Positions 33,401 through 45,668 of a DNA stretch of 64,000 nucleotides are shown here, in pieces. Made by a program: the position numbers and the translations under genes. Source of the DNA: Aegilops tauschii subsp. strangulata (taxonomy: Eukaryota > Streptophyta > Magnoliopsida > Poales > Poaceae); NCBI RefSeq assembly GCF_002575655.3, contig NC_053040.3, positions 351,359,267 through 351,423,266 of the forward strand. The letters are read 5' to 3'. The notes beneath the pieces are model-generated. The model was given only the letters and a program-made list of their open reading frames with translations, searched no databases and was not told where the DNA came from. Positions within the stretch are counted from its first letter, which is position 1, and each line of letters opens with the position of its first letter.

Positions 33401-34669
33401 ATCAAAAAATAAAACAGGGGAGCTAAACGCGAGCTATTGATCTACAACATAGATATGCTAATACTACCAGGACTAAGTTCATGATAAATTTAAGTTCAAT
33501 TAATCATATTACTTAAGAACTTCCACTTAGATAGACATCCCTCTAATCATCTAAGTGATCACGTGATCCAAATTAACTAAACCATAACCGATCATCACGT
33601 GAAATGGAGTAGTTTTCAATGGTGAACATAACTATGTTGATCATATCTACTATATGATTCACGCTCGACCTTTCGGTCTCAGTGCTCCGAGGCCATATCT
33701 GCATATGCTAGGCTCCTCAAGTTTAACCTGAGTATTCTGCGTGTGCAAAACTGGCTTGCACCCATTGTAAATGGACGTAGAGCTTATCACACCCGATCAT
33801 CACGTGGTGTCTGGGCACGACGAACTTTGGCAACGGTGCATACTCAGGGAGAACACTTTTATCTTGAAATTTAGTGAGAGGTCATCTTATAATGCTACCG
33901 CCGAACTAAGCAAAATAAGATGTATAAAAGATAAACATCACATGCAATCATAATATGTGACATGATACGGCCATCATCATCTTGTGCCTTTGATCTCCAT
34001 CTCCAAAGCATCGTCATGATCTCCATCGTCACCGGCATGACGCCATGATCTCCATCATTTTATCTATATCAATGTGTCGTCACATGGTCGTCTCGCCAAC
34101 TATTGCTCTTGCAACTATTGCTATCGCATAACGATAAAGTAAAGCAATTATTTGGCGCTTGCATCTTATGCAATAGAGAGACAACCATAAGGCTTTTGCC
34201 AGTTGCCGATAACTTCAACAAAACATGATCATCTCATACAACAACTTATATCTCATCACGTCTTGACCAAATCACATCACAACATGCCCTGCAAAAACAA
34301 GTTAGACATCCTCTACTTTGTTGTTGCAAGTTTTACGTGGCTGCTACGGGTTGAGCAAGAACCGTTCTTACCTACACATCAAAACCACAACGATAGTTCG
34401 TCAAGTTAGTGTTGTTTTAACCTTCTCAAGGACCGGGCGTAGCCACACTCGGTTCAACTAAAGTTGGAGAAACTGACACCCGCTAGTCACCTGTGTGCAT
34501 AGCACGACGGTAAAACCAGTCTCGCGTAAGCGTACGCGTAATGTCGGTCCGGGCCGCTTCATCCAACAATACCGCCGAACCAAAGTATTACATGCTGGTA
34601 AGAAGTATGACTTGTATCGCCCACAACTCACTTGTGTTCTACTCGTGCATATAACATCAACGCATAAAA
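33401..34669 (-). other. Copia leader, non-coding
   Basis: Long untranslated leader between gag and the primer site, typical of Angela/BARE-like elements. No gene seen. Confidence 0.6.
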
Positions 34670-34685
34670 CCTGGCTCGGATGCCA
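34670..34685 (-). promoter_or_regulatory. Copia primer binding site, degenerate
   Basis: The minus strand reads TGGCATCCGAGCCAGG beside the LTR. The usual form is TGGTATCAGAGCC, so two changes are present. Confidence 0.7.
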
Positions 34686-34686
34686 C

Positions 34687-35175
34687 TGTTGGGGAACGTA
34701 GTAATTTCAAAAAAATTCCTACGCACACGCAAGATCATGGTGATGCATAGCAACGAGAGGGGAGAGTGTGTCCACGTACCTTCGTAGACCGAAAGTGGAA
34801 GCGTTAGCACAACGCGGTTGATGTAGTCGTACGTCTTCATGATCTGACCGATCAAGTACCGAACGCACGGCACCTCCGAGTTCAGCACACGTTCAACTCG
34901 ATGACGTCCCTCGAACTCCGATCCAGCCGAGCTTTGGGGAAGAGTTTCGTCAGCACGACGGCGTGGTGACGATGATGATGTTCTACTGACGCAGGGCTTT
35001 GCCTAAGCACCGCTACGATATGACCGAGGTGGATTATGGTGGAGGGGGGCACCGCACACGGCTAAAAGATCAATGATCAATTGTTGTGTCTCCCAGGGGT
35101 GCCCCCTCCCCGTATATAAAGGAGTGGGGGAGGGAGAGGGCCATCCCTCTCTATGGCGTGCCCTAGGAGGAGTCC
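34687..35175 (-). repeat. 5' LTR of the copia element, partial
   Basis: Starts TGTTGGGGAACGTAG and aligns with 27894-28383. It is cut after AGTCC by the following element. Confidence 0.88.
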
Positions 35176-38100
35176 TGTGACGCCCCCGATTCGACCGTAC
35201 ACTAATCATACACGCAAATGTGTACGATCAAGATCAGGGACTCACGGGAAGATATCACAACACAACTCTAGACACAAATAAAATAATACAAGCTTCATAT
35301 TACAAGCCAGGGGCCTTGAGGGCTCGAATACAAGCTTGATACACAAGCGTCAGCGGAAGCAACAAAATCTGAGCACAGACATAAGTTAAACAATACTGCC
35401 CTAAGAAGGCTAGCACAAAAGCAACTTGATCGAAGAGGCAAGGCCTCCTGCCTGGGACCTCCTAACTACTCCTGGTCTTCGGCGGCCTCCATGTAGTAGT
35501 ATTCGTCGGCGGTGGCATCTGGCTCCAAGGATCCACCATCTGGTTGCAACAACCAGAAAGAAGAAAGAAGGGGGGGAAGGGGAGCAAAGCAACCATGAGT
35601 ACTCATCCAAAGTACACGCAAGCATCAGATCTAAACTAAGTATGCATTGGTATCAAATGGAAGGGCTGTATCTGTGGACTGAACTGCAGAATGCCAGAAT
35701 AGAGGGGAAGGCCTAGCCTATCAAAGACTAGCATCTTCAAGCAGCTCCAAGCGTCTTGCAGCATGTAGAAGAGTAAAGAATAGCAGTTTATAATTAACAA
35801 GCATGTTGTAGCAACAATGCCCAGAGATCTTTTCTCGACTCCCTGCGAGAAAGCAATCCCGGAGCCACATATCTTAAGTATCCATTTCTAGTTGTATTAG
35901 ATCAAGATATAAGTCTGAACGTCCATTACCGTGGACACGGTATTCGAATAGATAACTTCCCTGCAGGGGTGCACCACGTTTTCCAACACGCTCGATCACT
36001 CTGGACGGACACACTTTTCTGGGTCAATGGCCGGCCTCGGAAGATCAACACATCGTAGCCCTACTTAGGCTCAGCAGAGAGGTCCCCGCCAGTCTACATC
36101 CTAAGCACTCTGGGGTCTGGGCCCGTTGCCCGTTGCACTCCGGGTCGTTGCGAGCAGGGCGGACCAGGCACCACCACTACAGGATGGTGCCGGCCCAGCC
36201 GTGCCGCAAGGCTGAACTGGATGTCTGACAAAGCTTCGGCTGATACTGCGATGTCGAGGCCCATAACTATTCTCGCGTGGTGGTTAGTGAGTAAAGGCCA
36301 AAGGCCAACTCAGAACAAATACCCAAACCATAGTGTATTATTAGCTTGCGGAGACGAGCAGAGACTCACGATAATGTGACCCCGTCGCCCCGTCTTGAGG
36401 AAATACGGCAAGGGCAAGCCCAGCCCCCTCGAGGGCTGCCTGACTTCCCGGCCGTGCCTCGTAACCATCTTGCGGGTGCTCTCCGGGCCCGCCCAACTTT
36501 CACCAAGGTCTCAAGTAATGTCAAGGTAACCGTGTGTCCAGACATCAAGGGGAAAACCCAGGAATCACCCCCGGTGGATTCCACTCAATGTAATCATCAA
36601 GGTGAACGTAAGAGGGACCACCCTCGAGGTTCACACTTGAGTTGTTGAACGACAGAGCCGTCTCGGAAATGGTGAAAGAGGAAATCACCCTCGATGACCA
36701 CGACCGAATAGCTACACTACAGAATTATCATCAGGAGTGCGTTATGAGGGATCACCCTCGGCACTCGATAGTAGCTCTACAGAGTCGAGCAACAAAAGGG
36801 GCGTGATGTGATGTGAGGTGTCGGGCTCTGGTCGTCGATCATGTAGCTCGAGTCGTCGATGATGAAGTAGGGGCAACAAGGACAAGTGGGGGTCATTGAT
36901 GGATCTCTAACCAACCTATACTAAGCAGTTTAGGATAAGCAGGTAAGGTACAACAGCAGGTACAAAAGCAGGCTATGCATCAGAATAGGAGCAATCAAAT
37001 AACGGTAGCAAAATCTAATGCAAGCATGAGAGAATGGAATGGGCGATATCGGGATGATCAAAGGGGCGGCTTGCCTGGTTGCTCAGACAGGAAGAAGGGG
37101 TCGTCGTCGACGTAGTTGATCACATCGGCAGTCTCGGGGTCTACCGAAGAGAAGAGGGGTAGAAACAGTAAATACATAGCAAGCAAGTGCATAACAGGAC
37201 AACAGGCAGAGCTAGACGTGTTCTAACGCGGTGTTACACGCTACCGGCGAAGGGGGATAACATCCGGAAAGTTTTCCCGGAGTTAGGCATTTTCGGACAA
37301 ATGAAACGGAGGGGAAAGGTTGCATGTTCGCTATGCTAGGGGTACGTGACAGATGAATGGACCGTGAATTCGGATACGTCTCATCGTTCTGAGGAACTTT
37401 CATGTAGAAAGTATTTTCATCCGAGTTACGGTTATTTTTCTATGAATTATTAAAGTTTTTAGCAATTCCTAAAATTATTATTAAATCTAAAAAGAGGTTA
37501 TAGCATCAGCATGACGTCATCATGACATCAGCAGTCAACAGAGTTGACCAAAGTCAACCCTGACGTGTGGGGCCGTTCTGCCATAGACTAACAACTAATT
37601 AACAGTTTTAAATAACTAATCAAGTTAATTAGGTAGTAAACAGAGTTAATCTAGTTAATTAATTAACTAATTACTTAATAATTTTAAAATACATTTTGTT
37701 TTCCCTTTTTTTAAAAAAAGGGGGGGTTGGGCCCCACGGTCAGTGGCCCATAGCCTTAGTGGGGCGGGCACGGGCACGCGGGTGCGGGCGCTCGTGCCTG
37801 AGGCCACAACCAGGCGCGGCAAGGAGAAGGCCCCTGGGGCGCGATGGGGCGTCGGCCAGAGCGGCGCCGGGCGCCGGGCGAGGTCGCCAGCGATGGGGAA
37901 GCCGGCGAGCGCGTGCGGGGGAGGCAGACGACGCGGGGGCGAGGTGCGAGCGGGCACGGCCTCGCGCGAGCGTCCGGGACGCGTAGGTGCGGCGAGTAGG
38001 GGCTGCCGGGGTGAGGTGAGGGTGGTCGAGCGCGGTCAGCAGTTGCGGAGGACGCGTGCGCGTCGCGACAGCGAGCGAGGCAAGGCATGTACGGGCAGAG

Positions 38101-39160
38101 GCGGCCTCGGCGGCGCGACGCACGGGAAGGCAGGGGGAGGCCGGTGCGCGCGGGCGATGATGGAGATGGGCGCGGTGACCGCGGAGAATCGGAGACGGCA
38201 CGGGTGCGTTCGATCTACAGGGGAGAGGAGAGGAGAACGGCGGCTCACCCCCGTTTGTAGGGGATCGTGGGCCGGCGAGGCTCGACGACGACCGTTGAAG
38301 GAGAGGCGGGGTGGGGCGGTCCGGCGAGGGCAGCTCCGAGCGGCGGCAATCCGGTGACGGGGTCCGGCGCGTCGAGGCGGCGGGACGGAGCAGGCGGCGG
38401 GGCGCCGGAGACGGTGCGGTGTCGGGGTCGATGACGGGGCGAGGTGGCGCCAGCGATCCGGCGACGGTACACAACGGCGGGGGCAAAGGGGTCGGGGCTC
38501 GCTGCCCTGATCCAGTCGAGGGAGGGGAGAGAGGCGTGATGGATCGAGGGGAGTGGGGGAGAAACGTGGGGGAGTGGGGTTGGTTATCGCTAGGGTTTGG
38601 GTCGGGGTGGCCTTGTAGCAGGCCAGAGAGGGGAAGGCTGGGCTGGCCGGTTGGCTACCTGGGCTAGTTGGCCCAGCATGGGGGTGTCTCTTTTCCCTTT
38701 TGAGTTTCTTTTATTTTTCTTTTTAATTTGTTTCTGTTTTCAATTTAGTAACCATTTTCTATTTAACTCTAAGTTGAATGAGTTTTGTTAGTTATGAGAC
38801 TCGTCACATAACTCAAGCACATTATTTCTAGGAGTCACTAAAAGTTCGAGGCCAAAAGGAATTGCCTAACCATTTTTAAAAACTGAAAAGGCCAATTTAA
38901 TTGTTGCTGGACCAAAAATTAATTCCCAGTGACATTTTGGGAATTCAAAAGAGGTTGGTTCCAACATGACAAATATCCAGGGATTATTTTCCACCCTTTG
39001 AACATTTTAGTTTGCATGTTTAAGAAGTTTGAATTTTGGACTTTAGTTTGAACTTGAATTTGGATTGCGATTTGGATCAACCGAGGATTAGCAACAGTAA
39101 GAGTGGTGACGTGGCACCATTAACTTGGGATTACTGTAGCTTAGTTATCCGGGCGTCACA
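35176..39160 (-). repeat. 3' LTR of the LARD-like element
   Basis: The + strand begins TGTGACGCCCCCGATTCGAC and ends GGGCGTCACA, which are perfect TG..CA inverted ends. It contains a CpG- and GC-rich block (about 37730-38680) with open frames on both strands that look like composition effects rather than genes. Confidence 0.88.
37730..38680. other. GC-rich block inside the LTR, no convincing gene
   Basis: The G+C content is far above the flanking AT-rich sequence, so long open frames occur on both strands with Pro/Arg/Ala-rich translations and no known domain. A similar GC-rich leader is seen in the chromovirus LTR. It probably lies downstream of the LTR promoter on the minus strand. Confidence 0.5.
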
Positions 39161-39197
39161 ATTCTCCTCCACTACAAGAAATCTCGTCCCGAGATTT
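39161..39197 (-). promoter_or_regulatory. Polypurine tract and inverted repeat of the LARD-like element
   Basis: On the minus strand AGTGGAGGAGAAT precedes the LTR. The palindrome AAATCTCGTCCCGAGATTT (39179-39197) matches the one at the same position in the chromovirus (6932-6950) at most sites. Confidence 0.65.
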
Positions 39198-41596
39198 AAG
39201 GGGTGGAGTAAGGGGGAAAGACTCGGGAAGGACGCAGCTCAACATGAGATAGGTACCTAGGGGCTATCTCAGTGAACGTGGCATAGAGGCATCTCTCGAG
39301 TTGAAACTCAAGAAAATCATCGAGAGTAAGGTAAGGAGGTGCAATAAGAAGCTTCAACCGGGTAGACGACCGTTCGATGTCTGAAACAGAGTGTGAAAGG
39401 GGCTCAGAGCATCGAGAATAAGTATTGCATCTAATACCAGAACAGATCACAAGGCAGGTGGCTCGTGAATACATACGAAGCCAAGTGCAAAGAAGATTTC
39501 AGAACCAAGGTTGTACAGGAGAGTCAGGTTTCGATCCTGTGGAACTGTGGGTTATGGGCCCACCATGTGGGTTAACAGCAGGAAGGCGCTAATCAGTTTG
39601 CACGGTCATGATAGCAAGGCAAGTCAGAAGTTAGCTTGTCAATTATTTTGGCAACAACGTTGGTACCAAGGGCGAGGGACGAAGAGAACCATTTTCCTGC
39701 TCGCAAGGCGAGGCGGATCAATAGGCAAAGTTCTCGTCCATCGGTGGCTACCGGAATGTCATCGACAATAGTAACAAGGTCTTACTGACAGAGTTTGTAC
39801 ATCGAGGTGTTACATAAGCAGGGAATTATCACTGCTTAGGTATATTAGGTTACAAGAAAGGTTAAACAAAATAATGGAAAGGAAAGTGTAGACTCGAATA
39901 AGTTATCGGCGTTCTCGAGTGTCTAACAACTCAGAACCCGTGAAAACTTGGAATCGGCGAGAATAATAGTTGATGAAGAACTCATAAGAAGTATAGTTCG
40001 GTGATATTCTCGAGATACTAGAGGGTAATACTCGAATGTAGATCAAAGTAGAGGTTGGACAGGTGAAATGATCTGAGGAAGACAAGTACTTTAACTTGTC
40101 CGAAAAATGGAACCCAAGGAGAACAATCATGGTCAGAACCACGGTTGCAAAGGACCAAATATAGATACAAGATGAACTTATCACAAGGGGATTATTATTA
40201 TTACAAGAAGCTTCAATGATAAGTTCCACATTGGGTCCATGGGCATGAACACAAAGGTTCAAGGTCGACTCCCACTTCATCAATGCACAACCTTCCATTC
40301 ACTTCTCGCATTCGAAGAAGTTGTAGCGTTCAAATCTTACCTGGCGAAAAGCCAGTAGAGTATAACCCGCATAACTTTCGAGTTCGCACAGATTTAGGGA
40401 AGACATAGATTCAACCCATCGGGGCATCATAGGGACATATACCACAAACTTTAGGAATAAATAACTCAAGCTCGGAAGCAGAGCATGGTTAACAAGAGCG
40501 GGGGATACAATTTACAGAAGGCATTATGTATCCGATGAAAGGCTCACAAGGTGATTGAATATGAAGGACGTTGTCGGATAAAATCCAAGAAAGGACCTTG
40601 TGGTCCGCAAGGGATCTGATATGAGTATTGGTACTCACCCAGAAGAAGAAGGAATGCAAGGAGATCCGATTATAGAAACAACTGACTAATTCAAAGCTCA
40701 AATGTAACGGAATTACAAATTCCAAATCGGGGGATCAGAAGCAGAGGCTCTGATCAAATACAAGTAAGTTGAATAGTCATAGATCGACAATCAATCAAGG
40801 TTTGATTTTTCGAACACCAGCTCATGTCCGGGGTGACGTCTGAGCCGAAGGGGAGAATTCTAATTGTGATCGTAGATTGCGAGCATTCACAAACACATCG
40901 AATCAAATGCTCAAAATTATGATGACAAAGGTTGCTATAGAACATTGCTAGACATATGGAAGTAACCATAATGTAAGCAGGTAAGGAGGAACAAGAGTAA
41001 TAGGCCACAGAGGAGTTTCGGAAGATCGAATAGCATTCCAAAGAATTTTGTGAAACACATGAACAACTGTGGATGACCGGATACTCGGCAAGCGCGAGTA
41101 ATTATCCATAGGGGTATTCATGTGGCAAGGAACTGCAAGGCAATAAGCATAAAGGATTATTGGAACATCGAAGAGTATTTCAGGACATCTTGTAGTAACA
41201 AGAGCAACTGGGGATGAAGGTATGAATGACAACGTAGGTAGTTACGCATAAGGATTTATCGGTGGTAGGGATCGCAATGGCGAAGGGTATAAGGGTCTGG
41301 CAAAAACATCGAAGAGTATCTTCAGAATCTTTTGGTGCACCAAGCAATCATCTGGAGTGAGGGGTTCTCCGGGAGAAAGTATTTACGAGAACCTAGAGTT
41401 AGAGTTAACAAAATCATTTAACCCGAATAGAAGAGAGATCAGATTCCCAGAGTATAGACGAGGAATAAAAGATCCTAATACCACCCAATGGCGACGTGGG
41501 CCGATAAGCCACAGAGCCATGTTAGTAAAACCGTTTTTCATTGACTAGACTCAACTTCGGCCAAGGAGTTGGAAAGGGGGATCCTACAGGCAGTTG
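39198..41596 (-). other. Non-coding core of the LARD-like element
   Basis: No gag, pol or other protein domain on either strand. The sequence is of mixed composition with many short frames. Confidence 0.6.
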
Positions 41597-41611
41597 GCTC
41601 TGATACCAACT
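41597..41611 (-). promoter_or_regulatory. Primer binding site (Met tRNA type)
   Basis: The minus strand reads GTTGGTATCAGAGCC directly beside the 5' LTR. Confidence 0.88.
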
Positions 41612-42457
41612 TGTGATGCCCCCGATTCGACCGTACACTAATCATACACGCAAATGTGTACGATCAAGATCAGGGACTCACGGGAAGATATCACAACACA
41701 AATCTAGAAACAAATAAAATAATATAAGCTTCATATTACAAGCCAGGGGCCTCGAGGGCTCGAATACAAGCTTGATACACAAGCGTTAGCGGAAGCAACA
41801 AAATCTGAGCACAGACATAAGTTAAACAAGACTGCCCTAAGAAGGCTAGCACAAAAGCAACTCGATCGAAGAGGCAAGGCCTCCTGCCTGGGACCTCCTA
41901 ACTACTCCTGGTCTTCGGCGGCCTCCATGTAGTAGTATTCGTCGGCGGTGGCATCTGGCTCCAAGGATCCACCATCTAGTTGCAACAACCAGAAAGAAGA
42001 AAGGAGGGGGAGGGGAGCAAAGCAACCGTGACTACTCATCCAAAGTACTCGCAAGCATCAGATCTAAACTAAGTATGCATTGGTATCAAATGGAAGGGCT
42101 GTATCTGTGGACTGAACTGCAGAATGCCAGAATAGAGGGGAAGGCCTAGCCTATCGAAGACTATCATCTTCAAGCAGCTCCAAGCGTCTTGCAGCATGTA
42201 GAAGAGTAAAGAATAGCAGTTTATAATTAACAAGCATGTTGTAGCAACAATGCCCAGAGATCCTTTCTCGACTCCCTGCGAGAAAGCAATCCCGGAGCCA
42301 CATATCTTAAGTATCCATTTCTAGTTGTATTAGATCAAGATATAAGTCTGAACGTCCATTACCGTGGACACGGTATTCGAATAGTTCCCTGCAGGGGTGC
42401 ACCACGTTTTCCAACACGCTCGATCACTCTGGCCGGACACACTTTTTTGGGTCAATG
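41612..42457 (-). repeat. 5' LTR of the LARD-like element, partial
   Basis: Aligns with 35176-36030, with a few substitutions and small gaps, and is cut after GGGTCAATG by the CACTA end at 42458. Confidence 0.88.
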
Positions 42458-43510
42458 CACTACAAAAAAATACACTTCCGTGATGATACATGTTTGTCAC
42501 AGTAGGTCGCGTTTTTTGTCATGCATGTACATCCATGACGATTTTATGGCAGAATCAAGATAGTCATACCTGTGCTGTCGTAGAAGTGTTCCATGACATT
42601 ACCAAAATTATCATCACGGAAGTGTCCACTTCCATGACGATAAATCGCGCGTCACAGAAGTGCTTTTGTCAAGGGTGACCGACACGTGGCATCCACCGTA
42701 ACGGAACGCTGTTAAGCTATCGGGTCGGGTTTTGGATCCGATAACCCGTTAACAGCCCCGACCAATGGGGATTTTCCACGTGTAAAATCATCATTGGCTG
42801 GAGGAAACACGTGTCGGCTCACCGTTGGGACAGATGTCATCCGCTCATTGGACCGAAGGCGCCTATGATACGGCGACACGTGGCATGGCCCAACAGAGGC
42901 CCATTCCTGTGAAAAGGCCGGCCCGTTTGACTTGGTTAAAAGGTGGCGGGCCGGCCCACGGAAAGCCTGTTAACGGCCTATTCGCATATAGCCCATTTAC
43001 AGCCCGCCAACCCAGGGCCCGTTACGCCCTATCCGAATTAGGCCCAGTAGCGTCATCTGGGCCGTCCAATATGATTCAGCCCGTTTTAACTTCCGGCCCA
43101 TGTGTGGCCCATGACTTCTTTCGGCCCATATGAGGACCTTTGTAACTCTTGGCCCATTAACGGCCCGTGGTGAAACTGGCCCGTAATGAACAGTGTATCA
43201 CTTTATACCCATTAACGGCCCGTTATTCCATTGGGCCGTTTCCAGCCCAAGTTATCTTTCGGCCTTCTCATGGCCCATTGATTCTTGGGCTCATTTGCAG
43301 AATTCGGTTACATACGGCCCGTTACTGTCATTTTCTGCTTGTGGGCCAAATTCAGCCCGTCGTTACAGTCGGCCCGTTTGCGGACCGTTAATACGTTGGG
43401 CCGTTTTCATGTCAAAAAAACCCGTTGGGCTGTTTTCATAGAGTTATCAAATACGGCCTATTAACGGCCCGTTATGGTCCACGAATTACGACCCATGATT
43501 GGCGAAATTA

Positions 43511-43732
43511 TGATACGCCCCGTAGAAGGCCCATGGATCGTACGGCCCGTATGAGGCCCATGGATCGTACGGCCCGTAGAAGGCCCATGGATCGTACGAC
43601 CCGTAGAAGGCCCATGGACCCTACGGCCCGTAGAAGGCCCATGGACCCTAAGGCCCGTATAGAAGGCCGATGGATCCTACGGCCGGATGAAGGCGCATGG
43701 ATCATACGGCCTGCAGGAGGCCCATGGTTACA
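43511..43732. repeat. 27-bp tandem repeat array
   Basis: About eight units of the form GGCCCGTAGAAGGCCCATGG plus seven bases (GATCGTAC, ACCCTAC variants). Because 27 is a multiple of three, a 9-residue repeat appears in translation, but this is subterminal non-coding repeat, not a protein. Confidence 0.88.
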
Positions 43733-44052
43733 ACAGTCCGTGTGTTGCCATGATTATTTTGGCCTAGTTACCAAAAATAGGCTATTGTGGCCACTAGAAA
43801 AAAACAGAAAAAGAACTGCAGTGACTACAAGCAAACAACTAAACAAGACAATAAGGAAATAAATAAGCAAGCAATTAACGCTAGCCTATTACCGCTATTA
43901 CACATATTACATCCACTGGGCATCAAAGTTTGCCACCAGTGCAAATATAGGGAACAAAGCAGCACATTACATACACTGGCCGTCAAAATTGGCCACCAGT
44001 GCAAATAAACGCGGCAGCGAAACAAGAGCATAACTGAAACAACTTCAGAAGA
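43733..44052. other. CACTA interior downstream of the transposase-associated gene
   Basis: No coding signal. Includes two similar ~60-bp stretches with ACACTGG and CAAA(A/G)TT(G/T)GCCACCAGTGCAAATA at about 43910 and 43972. Confidence 0.5.
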
Positions 44053-44510
44053 GCTCAAGAAACGTTATCCTGGGTATCCACCATGCTGGCAATAAGCTTA
44101 GCAAGCTGATTAGCTTTGTCCTGTTTGGCGCTAAAATCCTCCAACGCTTGCTGTTGCACCAGAAAGTATGCATCTGAATGCTCCAGGGACTTCCGCAGTC
44201 CTTTTGCTTCATGTCGCAGCACAGCTGATCGATGTCTTTCAGCTTGTAGTTGAGACTCAAGAAACCGAACTGATTCAGACAGTGAGTTTTAATAGCTTGT
44301 GCAAGCGGTAGTGGCCAGTAACTCGAACACTAAACCAAGACAGGACTTTGGGGTTGTCTTGCTGTCTTCAAGATAGTCTTCCTTAGCTGTTTTATCAGCT
44401 TTGTTGGAGACCAACAAGGATGTGTCACTATCCTGAACCTTATCTGCATTACTTCCTTTGCCATTGCTTAATAAGGCACTCTTCCCCAATATTCTGTCAG
44501 CATTCTAAAA
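44053..44510 (-). pseudogene. CACTA transposase-associated gene, C-terminal coiled-coil exon
   Basis: On the minus strand an exon reads NADRILGKSALLSNGKG, then a charged region. After an in-frame TAA near 44290 it continues as a coiled coil (VRFLESQLQAERHRSAVL, LEDFSAKQDKANQLAKLI) to a TGA near 44053. A long C-terminal coiled coil is usual for plant CACTA second genes, where it may mediate multimer formation. The internal stop makes this copy defective. Confidence 0.6.
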
Positions 44511-45040
44511 GAAGAAACAAGCAGACACATAACAAGTTTAGCATGTACTAGTATATGAAACTCATTTCGGCGAACCAGTTCATTAGTAAGGTGGACAGGA
44601 TTAAACTACCAAGTCTTCTATTGCCAAGTACTAGTACATAATAAAAGCATCAAACAAACATATATCTATGTCCTATGGTCACTGCATTGTCTTGCCAAAT
44701 CATAATAGAGACACGGTTCAAATCATATCAGTTCAAGACAAAGCAGCAGTGAAAGAATACAAAGCGTGGGAAACTACACGGCACAACAAGATTTCAGATG
44801 GGTACCACGGGTCTACATGTACAACAACACTATTGGCTCTGTTGTGATGCTAGTAATGTGCATGATATGAAAGTCAACTGTATACACAATTGAAATTGAA
44901 ATCAACAGAGCTATTGATAAGAGCAAACTTGTTAAAGAAACATGCGTGAACATACCTGCTATGCCATTGGAGTTTCGATTGGATCCTTCAATTTAAAAAT
45001 AAGTTTGTATGAGTAAATACAGTGATACAAGAGCAAAGCA

Positions 45041-45229
45041 ATCATAGTTAAAAAAGGCGCGCCTAAGCGAGCGCTTAAGCGCGCCTAGGCTCTAGGCGTT
45101 GGCAAAACGCATTGCGCATAACTACGCATAATCTGTGCATAACTGCGCATAAGCATGCGCTTTGGTCAGTAAAGCGCAAGGCGGTGGCAAAACGCACAAT
45201 TAACGCCTAGCACTTTTTTGAACTATGAT
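45041..45229. mobile_element. MITE with ATCATAGTT ends, 189 bp
   Basis: Left end ATCATAGTTAAAAAAGGCGC and right end GCACTTTTTTGAACTATGAT are inverted repeats. The interior is rich in GCGC and AAGCGC words. AGCA flanks both sides (45037-45040 and 45230-45233). It lies in an intron of the CACTA gene. The superfamily is unclear because a 4-bp duplication is not standard. Confidence 0.7.
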
Positions 45230-45344
45230 AGCAATGGAATCTTAAATTAGAACAGTTGTTCTTCAGGTTTAGGCACTTGTTCTACATGAACAGAGTACAG
45301 TAAGACGCAAGAATATAATATTTAAAAATAGAAAATGAGCTCAT

Positions 45345-45570
45345 AGACCTTACCACATTCTTGGTTCGGGACCAGTACAGAACAAGGCGTTCCCAGTCAT
45401 CGTCCAGTAAATGTGTCTCAGGAGAACGTAGGGAATTTGATGAGTTTCTTTGCCGGTGAAGTACGTTTTCTTCAGGTAATTCCGATACTGCCACCAAGCA
45501 TTCTTGAAGATAGCAGAGGTATTAGCACCGGTTACCTCATCCTGAGTTTCCAAATCGGTCCTTCTCTATA
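45345..45570 (-). pseudogene. CACTA transposase-associated domain (Transposase_24/Ptta-like), frameshifted
   Basis: The exon on the minus strand has NAWWQYRNYLKKTYFTGKET in one frame and SPETHLLDDDWERLVLYWS in the next. Together they match the Trp-rich core of plant En/Spm-type (Ptta) transposase-associated proteins, which end with W..L..YW. A one-base indel near 45428-45437 separates them. A tiny exon (RTDLETQDE) lies just upstream between AG and GT at about 45539-45566. Confidence 0.65.
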
Positions 45571-45668
45571 GAGAAAAATGGGAAAATTTGCTGTATTATA
45601 ACCATCATGGAGGTAGGATGTATGGGACGAAGCAAAGTAATTGCCATGAATAACATTACTTACACATA

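Larger units (their letters stand above)
27894..35175 (-). mobile_element. Angela/BARE-like Ty1-copia retrotransposon, degraded, minus strand
   Basis: The 3' LTR is 27894-29616 and the start of the 5' LTR is 34687-35175, after which the next element interrupts it. Read on the minus strand, the interior has the order gag, protease, integrase, reverse transcriptase, which identifies copia. The LTR start retains GAAATATGCCCTAGAGGCAA, shared by BARE, WIS and Angela elements. Frameshifts and stops are spread throughout, so this is an old copy. The rest of the 5' LTR is not in the window. Confidence 0.88.
35176..42457 (-). mobile_element. Large non-autonomous LTR element (LARD-like), minus strand
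   Basis: An LTR of 3985 bp (35176-39160) is paired with a partial second LTR (41612-42457). The minus-strand primer site GGTATCAGAGCC is at 41597-41611. The interior is only about 2.45 kb, without gag or pol. Very long LTRs around a short non-coding core fit the large retrotransposon derivative class. The candidate target duplication AGTCC (35171-35175) cannot be confirmed because the right end is missing. Confidence 0.82.

Noticed and set aside
37740..38486. 248-codon and 204-codon frames on opposite strands in the LARD LTR
   Set aside because: Both strands are open at once because stop codons are rare in GC-rich DNA. The Pro/Arg-rich translations have no domain.
42458..43740. A short complete CACTA element ending before the 44-kb gene
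   Set aside because: No inverted terminus ending TGTAGTG was found near 43.7-43.9 kb, so the element is taken to continue.
43425..43862. 145-codon frame with a 9-residue repeat
   Set aside because: It follows from the 27-bp subterminal repeat of the CACTA element. There is no start context or domain.
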